DNA of 25,820 bases from Clostridiales bacterium (GTDB lineage Bacteria > Bacillota > Clostridia > Oscillospirales > CAG-272). A program made the position numbers and the translations under genes. Each line of letters begins with the position of its first letter. Position 1 is the stretch's first letter. Shown in pieces: positions 6,488-13,070 of this stretch. The notes under the pieces are model-generated. The model ran no database searches and was not told the origin of the DNA. It saw nothing but the letters and a program-made list of their open reading frames with translations. The DNA lies in the NCBI GenBank assembly GCA_003522145.1, contig DPGD01000027.1, positions 5,335 through 31,154 of the forward strand, in the 5' to 3' direction.

Positions 6488-8014
6488 ATGCGAAAAGCCA
6501 AGGTCTATTTTCTGAACGGTCTGACCGTTTCCTTTGTGGGATTGGTCCTGCGTTTCGCCGCAATGGCCTATACCGTCTATGTCAGCGGAAAGCTGGGTGC
6601 AGAGGGCATGGGGCTTCTTTCCTTGGTCTCCTCGGTCCATACGCTGGCTTTAACGCTGGCTTCCTCCGGAGTGAACCTGACCTGCACCCGGCTTTGCGCC
6701 GACGCTCTGGCGCTGGAAAATTACAGAGAAACCCGAAGAAGTCTGAAGGGCTGTATACTTTACAGCCTGTTTTTCGGGCTTTTTGCGGCGGTATTGCTCT
6801 ATTCCCTTTCGGGCTTTCTCGGAAATTCCGTGTTAAAGGATCCGCGAACGGTGGTTTGTTTGCGGGCGCTGTGCCCGGTGCTTCCGGTATCCGCCCTGAC
6901 CGCCTGCTTCTCCGGCTACATGAACGCCTGCCGACGGGCCTTCAAGGGGTCCTTGGTTTCGATTTTTGAAACCGGTCTGAAAATACTTCTGACCGCTTTT
7001 TTCTTTTCGTTGCTTCTTTCCAAAGGGCAGGGCGTGGAGGCCGTCACCTACAGTGCGGCCCTTTCGGAAACGGTTGCCTTTCTGCTCCTTTGCCTGATAC
7101 TCATGGCAGACACCCGGAAAAATCTGCCCAAATCGGGAAAAGCCCTTCCCCGGCTTTCCAAAAGACTTTTAGGCATCTCCCTTCCTTTGGCCGCCGCCGC
7201 ATGGGTGCGCTCGGCCTTAGTCACCGCCGAGCATATTCTGATTCCGCGGGGTCTGCGTGCATACGGCGTGGAAAAAGCCTTAGGGACCTACGGAATCATG
7301 CACGGCATGGCCCTGCCGGTCATTTTCTTTCCCTATGCCATCCTGACCCCGTTCACCTCGCTCCTCATGCCCGAAATTGCCCGTTTCAAGGCAGAGAAAA
7401 AGGAAAAAAACATCTCCTTCTGTACCGCTCTGACCCTGCGGCTCACCCTGCTTTTCGCCTTCGGCTGTTCGGCGCTCTTCGTGCTTTTCGGAGAGGAGCT
7501 GGGCTTCGCCCTCTATAAAACCGAGGGGGTGGGCCACATGATCTCTCTTTTCGCCCTGCTGATACCGGTGATGTACGCCGACACCGCCACCGACTCGGTT
7601 CTGAAGGGGCTGGGAGAGCAGGTCTACTGCATGAAGGTCAACATCGCCGATGCGGCCATTTCTCTGCTGCTGGTGATCTTTCTCGTGCCGAGAATGGGTG
7701 CCTACGGCTATCTCATCACGGTTTTCCTTTCCGAATGCTTCAACACCTTCTTCAGCGTGCAGAAACTACGGAAACGCACCGGCTTCACCCTCTCCTTTCT
7801 GCGTTCCGTACTGCTCCCCGGTGCCTGCGCCTTCCTTTCGGCCTCCCTTGTGAAGCTGTTGTGGAATTTTCTTAAGGGCGAACGGTTCGGCTTCTGGCTG
7901 CTCTTCCCGGCACTGGTCCTCTTCCTTTTGCTCTATCTGCCCCTGCTCTCCCTGACAAAAGCCCTGTTTCCTCAGGACAAACGCTATTTCAAAAGACTTT
8001 TCAAAGGAAAATGA
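6488..8014 (+). CDS. SpoVB/MurJ-like polysaccharide flippase (MOP superfamily)
   Basis: 508 aa. ATG 6488 is preferred over an in-frame GTG at 6482 because the GAGG site (6479-6482) is correctly spaced only for the ATG. The protein is hydrophobic throughout, with about 12-14 membrane helices. The N-terminal pattern 'FLNGLTVSFVGLVLRFAAMA' followed by 'GKLGAEGMGLLSLV' is typical of the oligosaccharide flippase group containing SpoVB and YtgP. These proteins move lipid-linked sugars, including peptidoglycan precursor lipid II, across the membrane; SpoVB is needed for spore cortex in Bacillus. The C-terminus is basic ('KRYFKRLFKGK'). Whether this copy acts in sporulation or vegetative wall synthesis is open, so no symbol is given. 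A strong terminator follows. Confidence 0.85.
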   Translation: MRKAKVYFLNGLTVSFVGLVLRFAAMAYTVYVSGKLGAEGMGLLSLVSSVHTLALTLASSGVNLTCTRLCADALALENYRETRRSLKGCILYSLFFGLFAAVLLYSLSGFLGNSVLKDPRTVVCLRALCPVLPVSALTACFSGYMNACRRAFKGSLVSIFETGLKILLTAFFFSLLLSKGQGVEAVTYSAALSETVAFLLLCLILMADTRKNLPKSGKALPRLSKRLLGISLPLAAAAWVRSALVTAEHILIPRGLRAYGVEKALGTYGIMHGMALPVIFFPYAILTPFTSLLMPEIARFKAEKKEKNISFCTALTLRLTLLFAFGCSALFVLFGEELGFALYKTEGVGHMISLFALLIPVMYADTATDSVLKGLGEQVYCMKVNIADAAISLLLVIFLVPRMGAYGYLITVFLSECFNTFFSVQKLRKRTGFTLSFLRSVLLPGACAFLSASLVKLLWNFLKGERFGFWLLFPALVLFLLLYLPLLSLTKALFPQDKRYFKRLFKGK

Positions 8015-8066
8015 AAGCCCGATGTTCCGCTTGACCGCTCCTCCAAAAAGAATTTCTATACAAAAA

Positions 8067-8105
8067 GGGCTGTTAAAAAATTCTTTCGGAATTTTTTAAC
8101 AGCCC
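8067..8105. terminator. Bidirectional terminator between convergent genes
   Basis: A perfect 17-bp stem (8067-8083 with 8089-8105) around TTTCG. On the minus strand it is followed by TTTTTG, a good U-run for the lipoprotein gene ending at 8128; on the plus strand the tail is the weaker CCTTTGCTTTT for the flippase gene ending at 8014. Confidence 0.85.
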
Positions 8106-8127
8106 CTTTGCTTTTCATCGGAATCTT

Positions 8128-9651
8128 TTACTTTTGGGTGGGATAAGTGGTCTTTATCAGATAATAAACGGGAACCGCAGTGGAATTTTCCGTCGGCTTC
8201 AAGAGTCTCAAAATGCAGTAATCCACGCCTACACCCTTGGAAACAGCAACCACGATGGGCTCGCCGGTCATCTCCACCTTGGTGTTCGCCTCGTCGAAGA
8301 AATGTACGGTGCATTTGAACCCGTCCGGACCGCCGATCCCTGTTTCCAGATAATAAGGGGAACTCTCGATGAGCTTAGCGTTCTGCTCCGGAGTGAGAAC
8401 GGTTACGGCCTTCTTCGTATCTCTGTGCAGCACAAGAACCTCTGTTTCGGTGGCATACCAAAGGTCACCGTTATAAAGCGATCCCCGGTCCACAATGTCC
8501 TTCACCGGCAGCTTCTTGATCAGATTCTCCTTCAGATCGTATACATATACGGAGGTGTCAGAGCTCTTTACAACCAAATCGTAGTTATAGTCCGTACAGG
8601 AGGATTCACTGGCGTACAGTCTTTTCTTTCCCTCGTAAAGGAAGGAATTCTGGCCGTCATCAATAATCAGGTATTTGCCCTGCACGGTAACCTGTTCTGC
8701 GCCGGGAACCATGCTCTGCAGATCCACGGCAACCTTGCCGTCGGTTCCGAAAATTTGTGCCACATCGTTCTCCATGATGCGGTTGTTCTCAATGGCGGAC
8801 ACCTGCAGAGCAACACAATCGTCATTGATCGCAGTCAAGACCTTGCCCACAACATAGTCCATATCCACCCGGGCGGCTTTTCCGCAGCTTAAATCCAGCC
8901 GATAGGTAAGCAGGTCATGCTTTCCCTTGCTGTCATAATAATCATACTCTTCACTGTCGTCGGGCACACGGATAGAACCCTGACCGAATAGAAAGTTGCC
9001 GACAGACCACGATTCCAAATTCACAGCGCCCGAAGGGAGATTCAAAATGCTCTCGGTGATCGTGTAGAGATATTTGCCGTCCTTATTGAAAACATCTGCT
9101 CCATTGATGTAATAATCGCCAACCCGATTTGTTCCGTAAACAGCAAGCTTCTTGAATTCGTCCGTCTCGGTCTGCAGTTCACCCTTCAGGTCTACATAAA
9201 TACGGGTGCCGTCCTTGTCCGCGACCATACCGTCGGTAACGGTTGCCACGCCGACCTCCCTTTTACCGTTGCGGGTGTAGATGGTGACTTCGGTCTCGTC
9301 GTCGCTGTTGGTCTTCGTGGAATAGAAAACGCCATGAGCCAGATAGATCATGCCGGACTGGTTCACATCCTCCGATGCTTTGTCCAGTTTGGCATCGGCA
9401 ACAAAGGCGTTGGCGGCCATGTCATACAGGGAATACTGCGTCCCGTTTTTCTTTTCTTCCATAACAACCACCAACCCGGAATCATCGGTGCCACCGAAAG
9501 TGACCTTCTCCGGGAGAGAGGTAAGGGTTGTCAGCTCATAGGAATATTCGCCCTCACACTCAATTGCCAGGCCACTGCCACAACCGGTAGCTGTCAGCAG
9601 GAGGACCGCCGCCAAAACAGATGCAGCCAGAAGGGTCCGCAATTTCTTCAT
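8128..9651 (-). CDS. Predicted lipoprotein, unknown function
   Basis: 507 aa, ATG at 9651 preceded by AAGGAGAAAAGGT. The N-terminus is a lipoprotein signal: 'MKKLRTLLAAS', a hydrophobic core and a lipobox-like 'TATGC' with Cys24 as the probable lipidated residue. The mature part has no membrane helix and is rich in short beta-type stretches separated by Gly/Asp turns ('YTRNGKREVGVATVTDG', 'DDGQNSFLYEGKKRLYAS', 'SSDTSVYVYDLKENLIKKL'), which suggests a repeated beta-sheet or propeller architecture, an inference only. No catalytic motif is apparent. It is expressed alone from a near-consensus promoter, with an inverted repeat at the expected transcript start, and ends at a strong terminator. An open frame on the opposite strand is a codon-bias shadow. 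Confidence 0.8.
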   Translation of the reverse strand: MKKLRTLLAASVLAAVLLLTATGCGSGLAIECEGEYSYELTTLTSLPEKVTFGGTDDSGLVVVMEEKKNGTQYSLYDMAANAFVADAKLDKASEDVNQSGMIYLAHGVFYSTKTNSDDETEVTIYTRNGKREVGVATVTDGMVADKDGTRIYVDLKGELQTETDEFKKLAVYGTNRVGDYYINGADVFNKDGKYLYTITESILNLPSGAVNLESWSVGNFLFGQGSIRVPDDSEEYDYYDSKGKHDLLTYRLDLSCGKAARVDMDYVVGKVLTAINDDCVALQVSAIENNRIMENDVAQIFGTDGKVAVDLQSMVPGAEQVTVQGKYLIIDDGQNSFLYEGKKRLYASESSCTDYNYDLVVKSSDTSVYVYDLKENLIKKLPVKDIVDRGSLYNGDLWYATETEVLVLHRDTKKAVTVLTPEQNAKLIESSPYYLETGIGGPDGFKCTVHFFDEANTKVEMTGEPIVVAVSKGVGVDYCILRLLKPTENSTAVPVYYLIKTTYPTQK

Positions 9652-9673
9652 ACCTTTTCTCCTTTTTTACCTT

Positions 9674-9705
9674 ATGAATGTTTTTCAATGTCAAAAAACA
9701 TTCAT
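9674..9705 (-). promoter_or_regulatory. 12-bp inverted repeat at the transcript start of the lipoprotein gene
   Basis: ATGAATGTTTTT (9674-9685) and AAAAACATTCAT (9694-9705) are perfect inverted repeats separated by 8 bases, immediately downstream of the -10 box. It could be an operator or a 5' mRNA hairpin. Confidence 0.6.
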
Positions 9706-9712
9706 TTTTTTC

Positions 9713-9741
9713 ATTGTAGCATAAGATGTTTCATTTGTCAA
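9713..9741 (-). promoter_or_regulatory. Promoter of the predicted lipoprotein
   Basis: Minus strand: TTGACA (9736-9741), 17-base spacer, TACAAT (9713-9718). This is a near-consensus vegetative promoter about 60 bases upstream of the start codon. Confidence 0.85.
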
Positions 9742-9834
9742 GGATACGGGCCTACAGACACACGCCCCTGCGGCTTTCTTTTCCTTCCCGGCGCCTTTTT
9801 CAACCAAAAATCAAGAAAGGGACCATTTCCAAAA

Positions 9835-9865
9835 AACAGAAAAACCCTTGATCTACAAGGGTTTT
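9835..9865 (-). terminator. Terminator of tRNA-Val
   Basis: A 10-bp stem (9841-9850 with 9856-9865, AAAACCCTTG/CAAGGGTTTT) about 28 bases beyond the tRNA 3' end. On the minus strand it is followed by TCTGTTTTTTGG. Confidence 0.75.
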
Positions 9866-9893
9866 CTGTGCTGTAGTTTTTATGTTGCAAAGA

Positions 9894-9970
9894 TGGTGGA
9901 GACAATTGGAATCGAACCAATGACCTCTTGCATGTCAAGCAAGCACTCTAACCAGCTGAGCTATGCCTCC
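9894..9970 (-). tRNA. tRNA-Val (anticodon GAC)
   Basis: Minus strand, 77 nt including an encoded CCA. The acceptor stem GGAGGCA pairs with TGTCTCC, the D arm reads AGCTCAGCTGGTTAGAGT, and the anticodon stem CTTGC/GCAAG encloses TTGACAT, giving anticodon GAC (valine). The T arm contains GGTTCGATTCC, with A as discriminator. It has its own promoter and terminator. Confidence 0.95.
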
Positions 9971-9985
9971 GTTTAAGCAAGGGGT

Positions 9986-10014
9986 ATGATACCATATCGC
10001 TCTCGCTTTGTCAA
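9986..10014 (-). promoter_or_regulatory. Promoter of tRNA-Val
   Basis: Minus strand: TTGACA (10009-10014), 17-base spacer, TATCAT (9986-9991), with the expected start a few bases before the tRNA 5' end. The following stretch up to 10197 shows no gene or clear signal. Confidence 0.85.
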
Positions 10015-10197
10015 TAGAAAACAGGAAAATTTTCCGGAATATTTATAGTTTTGTCCAGGATGCGAGACGAATCAAAAAGGAATACCGGAAAACGGTTGAG
10101 CCCCGTGACCTTTATAAACCGAAAGCTGTCCTTATCCCTACCGCCTTAAAAGTCCCTGGTCGCTTCCGTTTCCAAGCATCTGATCCCCTCCGCACTT

Positions 10198-10430
10198 CTA
10201 TGCGGACTTAAATCTATTTCGTTTTTTTTCATCCGTTCTTCCGAGCAAATAATCCAAAGATACATCAAAATAATCCGCAAACCTTATAAGAGTATCGTAG
10301 TCCGCCTCCCGTTCTCTGTTTTCGTATCTGCTGATACTGTTTTGGTTCATATTCAGGTCAAGAGCAAGCTTCAATTGAGAAATATTTCTTTTCGCAAAGA
10401 TCTGAGTCGAAATTCCATTTTTATGACCAT
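10198..10430 (-). pseudogene. XRE-family HTH regulator, frameshifted
   Basis: The C-terminal part (10198 to about 10390) is a clear Cro/C1-type helix-turn-helix protein: 'ISQLKLALDLNMNQNSISRY', then 'ADYDTLIRFADYFDVSLDYL' and 'LGRTDEKKRNR'. In the open frame the residues before 'NISQ' ('GISTQIFAKR') do not fit. In the next frame, the DNA just upstream (from ATG 10430 or 10418) reads 'MEFRLRSLRKE', exactly the expected first helix of such regulators, before running into a stop. A 1- or 2-base indel within the AAAAGAAAT tract near 10381-10395 would restore one ~75-aa protein. The gene is therefore probably inactive, unless the shift is a sequencing error or programmed. Such proteins usually repress their own divergent promoter. 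No good ribosome binding site precedes either ATG. Confidence 0.7.
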
Positions 10431-10431
10431 G

Positions 10432-10550
10432 GCTTTCGCACAGCGAAAGCATCCTTTTTTGCGGAATTGGGGCTGGTTTTGCGGAGCAAAATCGCCATCG
10501 CTCCGATGGCGAAAGCCACAAAACGCGTTTGAAAGATTTATCTTTCAAAC
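10432..10550 (-). repeat. Cluster of four tight hairpins upstream of the XRE gene
   Basis: Four perfect inverted repeats occur within 120 bases: GCTTTCGC/GCGAAAGC (10432-10450, 3-base loop), TTTTGC/GCAAAA (10477-10491, 3-base loop), TCGCCATCG/CGATGGCGA (10492-10512, 3-base loop) and an 11-bp stem GTTTGAAAGAT/ATCTTTCAAAC (10527-10550, 2-base gap). GGCTTTCGC at 10431 is also complementary to GCGAAAGCC at 10509. On the minus strand this would be the leader of the regulator's transcript. Confidence 0.7.
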
Positions 10551-10573
10551 TTCTCACCTTTTTTCAAAAAAAC

Positions 10574-10618
10574 TATTGACAATATTATGTATGGTATAAT
10601 CACAATATCCCAATTTGG
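10574..10618. promoter_or_regulatory. Possible divergent promoter/operator between two decayed genes
   Basis: On the plus strand, TGGTATAAT (10592-10600) is an extended -10 box, but the nearest TTGACA (10576-10581) is only 13 bases away. On the minus strand, TTGGGA and CATAAT are 18 bases apart. ATTAT...ATAAT forms a small inverted repeat here, as expected for an operator of the neighbouring XRE regulator. Confidence 0.35.
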
Positions 10619-10674
10619 TATATTTCAATCGGTTGCGGCCTGTATTCTTGCTTGCAAGAGCAATTTTGCCGTAG

Positions 10675-11175
10675 TTTACACCCCATCTTATAAAATGGGA
10701 TCCCTTTCAGAAGGGCTTCCATACAAGAAATCCTTTCGCAACACACGACTATACCGGACGCACGCATTCGGTCTTTGATTGTGTTTCCCGTTCGGCAGAA
10801 AACGGCTGCTGCTACGGAATTCCCTGGAAACACGGCTATGTGTATCACAGCACGGTCGGGACCACACCGATTGGGATGCCTCTGTTGCCGATACAGTTGA
10901 TCGAGGCCGGAACACTGTTGGTTCTGTTTGCCGTGCAGTTGTTCTTGTTTTCGCATAGGCACCGCACAGGACGCAACACCGTTTTTTACTTTTTTGCATA
11001 TCCGGTCGTTCGATTCGTTCTCGAATTTTTCCGCGGCGACGCAGAACGAGGCAAATTATTGGGACTGTCCACCTCCCAATGGGGGAGTGTTCTGATCATA
11101 GGCATCCTGATGGCCGTAATCATCATCCGCCGTCATCGGTCCCAAAATGCCAAAACACCGTCGGCAGTTGACTGA
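10675..11175 (+). pseudogene. Degraded prolipoprotein diacylglyceryl transferase (Lgt) remnant
   Basis: The frame is open from 10675 after a stop at 10672, but Lgt-like sequence begins only at 10801: 'NGCCYGIP', then 'PIGMPLLPIQLIEAG', a membrane helix, a second hydrophobic segment and the characteristic 'RFVLEFFRGD' with 'LLGLSTSQWGSVLI'. Lgt transfers diacylglycerol from phosphatidylglycerol to the lipobox cysteine of prolipoproteins. Intact Lgt is about 260-300 aa; here the N-terminal membrane segments are missing. The 'HAFGR-GCF' motif that should directly precede 'GCCYG' appears only as 'HAFG' plus a stop in another frame (10761-10778). Read from an internal GTG at 10840 the remnant would be 111 aa, without the upstream essential residues. 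It is therefore non-functional, and a full lgt copy must lie elsewhere to serve the lipoproteins in this window. Confidence 0.7.
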
Positions 11176-11210
11176 AGTGGTTCTTTCAGCACGCCGTCAG
11201 AATAAAAAAC

Positions 11211-11256
11211 GGGCCGTCGCTCCTGCATATTTCTATGCATTTGCGACAGCCCCTTG
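11211..11256 (+). terminator. Hairpin terminator after the Lgt remnant
   Basis: GGGCCGTCGC (11211-11220) pairs with GCGACAGCCC (11243-11252) with one mismatch, and an inner TGCATA/TATGCA stem sits in the loop. The tail is weak (CTTGTCTGTTT). TGCGACAGCCCCTT recurs at 11366-11379, in a similar but bulged hairpin with GGGCTTGTC at 11353. Confidence 0.5.
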
Positions 11257-11300
11257 TCTGTTTCGCACTACGCACTCAACCTGCCTGAAGGCATTAAAGT

Positions 11301-11350
11301 AAGCGGTTGTTCCATGTCTTTCGGCAATGTTCAACCGCTTTTTTCTCTTT
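11301..11350 (+). terminator. Intrinsic terminator
   Basis: AAGCGGTTG (11301-11309) pairs with CAACCGCTT (11332-11340), followed by TTTTCTCTTTT. It lies in the 360-base gap between the Lgt remnant and the PAP2 gene; no gene precedes it directly, so it may end readthrough or a short untranslated RNA. The rest of this gap shows nothing I can name. Confidence 0.65.
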
Positions 11351-11536
11351 TCGGGCTTGTCTTAATGCGACAGCCCCTTCTTACAAATTCTTTTTGTATG
11401 CCGATATAAAGTCCCCCAAATGAAGATTTCCGACTTCTCTGCAATTATACAATTCTAACCAGAGCCTTGAAAAGCACAAAACCGGAAATTTCCCCGGAAT
11501 ATTTTGCAGGAGCGCTCCACAGACCTCTGAAAACCG

Positions 11537-12340
11537 TCAGATTTCCCGTTGTTCCCTGCTTTCCGGCTCCTCTTTTGCATCCTCCGGAGGAAGCCCTTCC
11601 CTGCTTTTTTCCCCAATCCGGGCGGGAAAGCTCTCCACGCCGGCAGAAACTGCGTCCTCATAGGCTCTATGCTCCGGCGCACCTGCCGCCGCTTCTCTTC
11701 TTTCCTTTCTCCGGAAGATGAAGCTGCACACGACAAAGGACAACAGCGCCAGAAGCGTTCCGGCGGCCACATCCAGAACCGAATGCTGTTTGACAAAAAC
11801 CGTGGACAGGCAGATGAGCACCGTCAAAAGGGCAGAAGAAATCCGCAAGGGGAGGTTGTGCCGCAAGGGGCCTCTTGTGAAGGTGGTCAGATGCGCCACG
11901 ACCGCTTCGTAGCAGTGAAGACTGGGAAACACATTCACCGGGTTGTCAGCACTGTAGATGATTCGGCAAAGAAAGGCGAAAAAGCCGGAGCCTGGGTCAG
12001 CCGGGCGAAAATCCACAGTGGTGGGAAAGAGCACAAAGAGCACATAGCAGAGAATCATCCCCGGATACAGGCACCATAACTGCTTCCGGAACCCCCTTTT
12101 GTCCTTCAGCCAGACATAGCACAGGGTGGCCGGTATATAGAGATACCAAAGAATATAGGGTATGACAAACGCCGGCACAAAAGGAATTTTATCGTCCAAA
12201 GAAACATGAATCACCCTATACTCCAGGCCGATATGCTGAATGAAAAAATAGTAAATGCCGAACACCGGGAAAAAAAGAAACCAAAGCCCGTCCCGGTGGT
12301 CTCTCCATAAGATGCGAAAAATTTTTTTAACGAAATTCAT
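11537..12340 (-). CDS. PAP2-superfamily membrane phosphatase
   Basis: 267 aa from ATG 12340; the frame opens further upstream, but those codons fall at or before the -10 box at 12376, so ATG 12340 is chosen despite a weak AGG-type ribosome binding site. About six hydrophobic segments are seen. The C-terminal PAP2 signatures are 'VFPSLHCYEAV' (Ser140, His142) and 'STVFVKQHSVLDVAAG' (His186, Asp190), the latter with Lys-Gln before the catalytic His. Such enzymes dephosphorylate lipid phosphates or carry out lipid headgroup transfer; the PSLH and 'FPTTVDFRP' features recall the inositol-phosphoceramide-synthase-like branch. A charged tail of about 55 residues (Arg, Glu, Pro) ends the protein and is probably cytoplasmic. 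It is transcribed alone, divergent from tRNA-Leu. Confidence 0.8.
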   Translation of the reverse strand: MNFVKKIFRILWRDHRDGLWFLFFPVFGIYYFFIQHIGLEYRVIHVSLDDKIPFVPAFVIPYILWYLYIPATLCYVWLKDKRGFRKQLWCLYPGMILCYVLFVLFPTTVDFRPADPGSGFFAFLCRIIYSADNPVNVFPSLHCYEAVVAHLTTFTRGPLRHNLPLRISSALLTVLICLSTVFVKQHSVLDVAAGTLLALLSFVVCSFIFRRKERREAAAGAPEHRAYEDAVSAGVESFPARIGEKSREGLPPEDAKEEPESREQREI

Positions 12341-12375
12341 GAGTTTCTTCTGCCTTTTTCTTCTTTTGTGGGGGC

Positions 12376-12404
12376 ATTGTAGCATACAAGGCCGCAAAAG
12401 TCAA
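12376..12404 (-). promoter_or_regulatory. Promoter of the PAP2 gene
   Basis: Minus strand: TTGACT (12399-12404), 17-base spacer, TACAAT (12376-12381), about 30 bases upstream of ATG 12340. Confidence 0.8.
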
Positions 12405-12542
12405 TAACAGGGTCGGCAACCGAAGCAAAAGCTGCCGAATTGCCGAATTACAGCCTGTCCTTTCCGATGAAAACGGCTTTTTTCTGTTTTTCAGAACTTT
12501 CCTCTGTTCCTCCGGCAAGCTGACCCCCACCCCTCTGCCTTT

Positions 12543-12678
12543 ATTTATTCCCCGATTCCGTCATTTGTTTCCCGCTCCCCGGTTATTGCCCGGCTCCGGC
12601 GTTTGTTTCCGGTTTCGGCATTTGTTTCCCGTCTCCGGTTATTGCCCGGCTCGTCATTTGTTTCCCGATCGGTTATTG
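12543..12678 (+). repeat. Degenerate ~19-bp minisatellite, about eight units
   Basis: Consecutive 16-19-base units begin at 12543, 12562, 12581, 12600, 12619, 12637, 12655 and 12671. Two unit types alternate in most of the array: CATTTGTTTCCCG... and GGTTATTGCCCGGCTC... The 16-mer GGTTATTGCCCGGCTC occurs exactly at 12581-12596 and 12637-12652; CATTTGTTTCCCG occurs at 12562, 12619 and 12655. The array fills the intergenic space between the PAP2 promoter and the tRNA-Leu promoter; a leftward open frame across it is just a translation of the repeat. Confidence 0.8.
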
Positions 12679-12730
12679 ATGATTGACTGGGCCGCACGCC
12701 GCAAGAAGCGCAACGCATTTCAAAAATTTC

Positions 12731-12759
12731 TTGCATTTCCCGGTCGGATATGCTATACT
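12731..12759 (+). promoter_or_regulatory. Promoter of tRNA-Leu
   Basis: TTGCAT (12731-12736), 17-base spacer, TATACT (12754-12759), with the tRNA 5' end only 8 bases after the -10 box. Confidence 0.8.
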
Positions 12760-12767
12760 GAGTCTAT

Positions 12768-12851
12768 GCGGGCATGGCGGAATTGGCAGACGCATAAGAT
12801 TTAGGATCTTACGCCTCCGGCGTGCAGGTTCAAGTCCTGTTGCCCGTACCA
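12768..12851 (+). tRNA. tRNA-Leu (anticodon TAG)
   Basis: 84 nt with encoded CCA. The acceptor stem GCGGGCA pairs with TGCCCGT (first pair G-U), the anticodon stem TAAGA/TCTTA encloses TTTAGGA, giving anticodon TAG (leucine), and a long variable arm CGCC-TCC-GGCG marks a class II tRNA. The T arm reads CAGGTTCAAGTCCTG. Accessory genes begin 220 bases downstream, so its 3' end is a candidate integration site. Confidence 0.95.
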
Positions 12852-12882
12852 TAATGTGGAGACAAAAAAGATGTCTCCTGCG

Positions 12883-12910
12883 AAAAGCCCGAATATATCG
12901 GGCTTTTTTG
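12883..12910 (+). terminator. Terminator of tRNA-Leu
   Basis: AAAAGCCCGA (12883-12892) pairs with TCGGGCTTTT (12898-12907) and continues into TT. A smaller GGAGAC/GTCTCC hairpin (12858-12878) precedes it. Confidence 0.85.
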
Positions 12911-13014
12911 CTACCCAAACGGCGATTTTTCTCTGTGCCAAAACATAGATGTAAAATCGCCATTTTCCCTTTGTGGATAGACTTGAACTCCCGAAAAGTA
13001 AATATCAGATACAC

Positions 13015-13050
13015 AGGCAGATAGAAATCGAAAATCTATCTGCCTTTTTT
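13015..13050 (+). terminator. Terminator-like hairpin just before an accessory gene
   Basis: AGGCAGATAGA (13015-13025) pairs perfectly with TCTATCTGCCT (13035-13045) and ends in a T-run to 13050. The ribosome binding site of the next gene begins about 10 bases later and no promoter fits between them, so the hairpin must lie inside the leader of that gene's transcript. Confidence 0.75.
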
Positions 13051-13070
13051 GTTGACCGAAAAAGGAGAAA

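Noticed and set aside
10008..10197. Short open frames between tRNA-Val and the XRE remnant
   Set aside because: No ribosome binding site or recognisable motif; the stretch overlaps the tRNA promoter.
10576..10600. TTGACA...TATAAT as a standard promoter before the Lgt remnant
   Set aside because: The spacing is 13 bases, not 16-18. An extended -10 may still work, so it was listed only as a low-confidence regulatory region.
12543..12678. Possible CRISPR array
   Set aside because: Units are adjacent, degenerate and about 19 bases long, with no constant repeats separated by unique spacers, and no cas genes are nearby.
12545..12736. A 63-codon leftward open frame with repeated RETN-type residues
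   Set aside because: It is only the translation of the ~19-bp minisatellite and has no start signals.
12900..13014. Candidate attachment-site duplicate (GTTCAAGTC seen in reverse near 12981-12990)
   Set aside because: Only 9 bases match the tRNA-Leu T arm, in inverted orientation; that is common to many tRNAs and too short to be an attachment site.
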